Part shown: positions 62,508 to 64,000 of the stretch, piece by piece
Numbering within the stretch: the first letter of the stretch is position 1
Layout: every line of letters starts with the position of its first letter
Origin: Corynebacterium suedekumii
Lineage (GTDB): Bacteria; Actinomycetota; Actinomycetes; Mycobacteriales; Mycobacteriaceae
DNA: 64,000 bases
Direction: 5' to 3'
Assembly: GCF_030252185.1 (NCBI RefSeq)
Contig: NZ_CP126970.1
Coordinates: forward strand, 496,001 to 560,000
Notes under the pieces: generated by a model
Databases searched by the model: none
What the model was told of the DNA's origin: nothing
Seen by the model: only the letters and a program-made list of their open reading frames with translations
Translations under genes and position numbers: made by a program

Positions 62508-62532
62508 TCTTCTTCTCTCCAGGCCACAGACC

Positions 62533-63603
62533 CTAAATCAACCTCTCCGCCTCACCCCACCCGCTGCCCGGCGCGCAGATCCACGCCAGCGCCCGGGTCC
62601 AGGCACGGGCGACGAGCGGCAGGGAGCCGGTCGCCCAGTCATACTCCCCCACCCCGGCCCCTGCCCCCACCTCGAGGCTGTGGTGGACCACATGCACCAG
62701 GTCGAGGGCCTCGAGGATCCGGGACGGGTCACGCAGCACCCCGGTGCCGGCGAGCACGACGGCGCAGCCGGCGTCGAGGACCTCGCCCGGCAGGGCGGGG
62801 TCGGTGGCGTCACGCCAGTCGTCGGCGGTGAAGGACCAGGCGGTGGTGCGGGAGGGAGGGGCGTCGACAAGCGTCAGGGCCCAGCCGAGCGCCTCGGCGG
62901 CGAAGGCGGCGTCCCGGAAGGTGACGGCCTCGGCGGTCAGGGCGGGCGTGACCCCGGTGCGGCCGCTGAAGATCGCATCGAGAAAGCCCTGCTCCCGGGC
63001 GGTGAAACGCAGGTCCACCCCCGCGATGAGGTCGTCGGCCGGCGGGAGATACCCCCGGAGGAGGTGCCCTGCGGCGACCGCGATGACGGACAGCGCACAC
63101 AGCCGGTGGGTCACCTCGGCGGGATCGCGGAGGATGAGTTCCGCGTCGGCGGGCACGGCCGGCAGTTCCTCGTTGAGGTAGTAGCCGGCCTCCCGCAGGC
63201 TCCGCAGGTTGCGCAGGCGCCGGTTGCGCGCCTCCGGATGGACGGGCACCTTGACCTCGTTGCCCGGCGCGAGCAGATTCTCGCCGTCGACGTTGCGGAA
63301 GGGGCCGTTGCCGATGCGGAACACACAGTTGAGGTCCATGGCCCAGGCGGCGAACTCCACGAGACCGCGGGCGGTGTAGTCCGCGGGGCGCTCGAAACGG
63401 TGGATGACCGCGGTGCGGGAGAGGTGCCGGGCCAGCGGATGCGTCATGGTCACCGACGGGCCGGTGACGGTGAGACCGGCGTCGGCCAGGTCGGCCAGCG
63501 CCTCACTGATGTGGGCGGCCGGCTCCGTGATCACCTCCACCCCATCACCCCCGTCGGGAACGGCGGGCACCGTGGAGAACGCGAGGACATCCATGGCCCC
63601 CAT
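62533..63603 (-). CDS. DUF4272-domain protein
   Basis: 356 aa soluble protein. The N-terminus begins MDVLAFSTVPAVPDGGDGVEVI and the middle/C-terminus resembles DUF4272 (EVTHRLCALSVIAVAAGHLL, REQGFLDAIFSGR). ATG at 63603 or 63594, neither with a clear ribosome site. Alone on the minus strand between the dnaK promoter and the putA-like gene. Function unknown. Confidence 0.78.
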   Translation of the reverse strand: MGAMDVLAFSTVPAVPDGGDGVEVITEPAAHISEALADLADAGLTVTGPSVTMTHPLARHLSRTAVIHRFERPADYTARGLVEFAAWAMDLNCVFRIGNGPFRNVDGENLLAPGNEVKVPVHPEARNRRLRNLRSLREAGYYLNEELPAVPADAELILRDPAEVTHRLCALSVIAVAAGHLLRGYLPPADDLIAGVDLRFTAREQGFLDAIFSGRTGVTPALTAEAVTFRDAAFAAEALGWALTLVDAPPSRTTAWSFTADDWRDATDPALPGEVLDAGCAVVLAGTGVLRDPSRILEALDLVHVVHHSLEVGAGAGVGEYDWATGSLPLVARAWTRALAWICAPGSGWGEAERLI

Positions 63604-63743
63604 GAAAACAGACCAGGCCCCTCCCCGCCCACCAGCAGATGTGGATTCATCCGTATACTCGGCGGACAGTAACGCCCGTCACATATCTCGCCCACACCCA
63701 GGGGCGATCAGCGGGCGCGTGAACGGAAAGGCGGTGCACGGCC

Positions 63744-63803
63744 GTGAACGACCATCGAACCCGCACCCGACATGCCAGCGACCGTCCGCCGGTCGTGCGC
63801 TGA
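63744..63803 (+). CDS. Possible 19-aa leader peptide before the putA-like gene
   Basis: GTG at 63744 to TGA at 63801-63803 would encode 19 aa rich in Arg, Thr and His with Pro-Pro near the end (MNDHRTRTRHASDRPPVVR). The last third overlaps a small hairpin CGACCG-TCCGC-CGGTCG at 63779-63795. GGAAAGG lies upstream at 63724-63730. Weak evidence; may be chance. Confidence 0.25.
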   Translation: MNDHRTRTRHASDRPPVVR

Positions 63804-63849
63804 ACACCCGTACCCACACCTGTTCAGCACACTTCCGAGAGGACCCAGC

Positions 63850-64000
63850 ATGTCCACCGACAACACCACCAACAACCAGAACGACACCTACCGGGGCGAC
63901 GTCGAGACCGTCCTGCCCGCCGCCGTGGAACGCGCCCGCGCGTGGCTCGAGGAGACCGACGCGGATGCCGGCGGCACCTCCGCCACCGAGCAGCTCGCCG
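63850..64000 (+). CDS. putA: Start of proline dehydrogenase / P5C dehydrogenase (PutA-like)
   Basis: The first 50 residues (MSTDNTTNNQNDTYRG..., VERARAWLEETDADAGGTSATEQLA) match the N-terminus of actinobacterial PutA, where ARxWLxET and T-x-QLA precede the proline dehydrogenase barrel. The gene runs out of the window. AGAGGA lies seven bases before the ATG. Identification from the N-terminal piece only. Confidence 0.55.
   Translation, partial: MSTDNTTNNQNDTYRGDVETVLPAAVERARAWLEETDADAGGTSATEQLA

Overview
The window is chromosomal DNA of a high-GC Corynebacterium. The signs are: glnH-pknG in the order known from C. glutamicum; ackA-pta, fprA, purA, fba, pyrE, clpB, ald and dnaK-grpE-dnaJ-hspR close together; a PknG without the rubredoxin domain of mycobacterial PknG; HspR (HAIR-type) operators before clpB and dnaK; and several apparently leaderless promoters. 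No rRNA, tRNA, CRISPR array, insertion sequence or prophage was recognised. Species cannot be named from sequence reading alone.

Layout. 1-3655: end of a glnX-like gene, a frameshifted glnH and pknG. 3668-4852: a DUF559-type nuclease gene between two related hairpin elements. 4925-9390: acetate activation (pta-ackA) and ferredoxin/adrenodoxin reductase (fprA). 9458-15269: a secreted protein, a broken M20 amidohydrolase with two in-frame stops, two tandem paralogous MFS exporters and an ElaA-like acetyltransferase. 15233-25000: purine genes purT-purA, a degenerate diacylglycerol-kinase-like protein, a PRC/DUF2382 stress protein, an FUSC-type membrane protein, fba, a frameshifted GH76 glycosidase, an RNA methyltransferase and pyrE. 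25009-31829: a membrane-anchored unknown, a rhodanese lacking the expected cysteine, a TetR/membrane-protein pair, and an ABC exporter joined to a two-component system. 32120-37896: a GlgC-like nucleotidyltransferase, a CmtR-controlled metal ATPase, a flavin reductase-like protein, a DinB-like protein, an M23 peptidase and a Rho-N protein. 38042-46835: clpB, a YjbR protein, gltS, adhA, a flavin monooxygenase plus frameshifted luciferase-like oxidoreductase, and an Abi_2/HEPN gene. 46945-51152: an OpuC-type ABC transporter whose last gene is a cytosine-deaminase-like amidohydrolase. 51219-57829: TetR/hydrolase pair, flavohemoprotein-like protein, frameshifted nitrilase, a small helical protein with a DUF1023 hydrolase, and ald. 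58039-64000: the dnaK-grpE-dnaJ-hspR operon, a DUF4272 protein and the start of a putA-like gene.

How the parts work together. HspR, encoded at the end of the dnaK operon, probably represses both that operon and clpB through the visible inverted repeats. Acetate and C2 metabolism (ackA-pta, ald, adhA) is spread across the window, and adhA and ald carry candidate RamA and GlxR sites. The CmtR operon shows a perfect operator over its leaderless start. The two-component/ABC unit has a perfect inverted repeat upstream of its first gene.

Four genes (glnH, the GH76 gene, the luciferase-like gene and the nitrilase gene) each carry a single-base indel in a G or C run and are otherwise intact. This could be sequencing error, so these calls should not be read as proven pseudogenes. 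The M20 gene differs, because it has two nonsense codons. The least explained features are the long-stem hairpins, especially the homologous pair around the DUF559 gene, and a 10-base word, GTCGATAAGC, present seven times.
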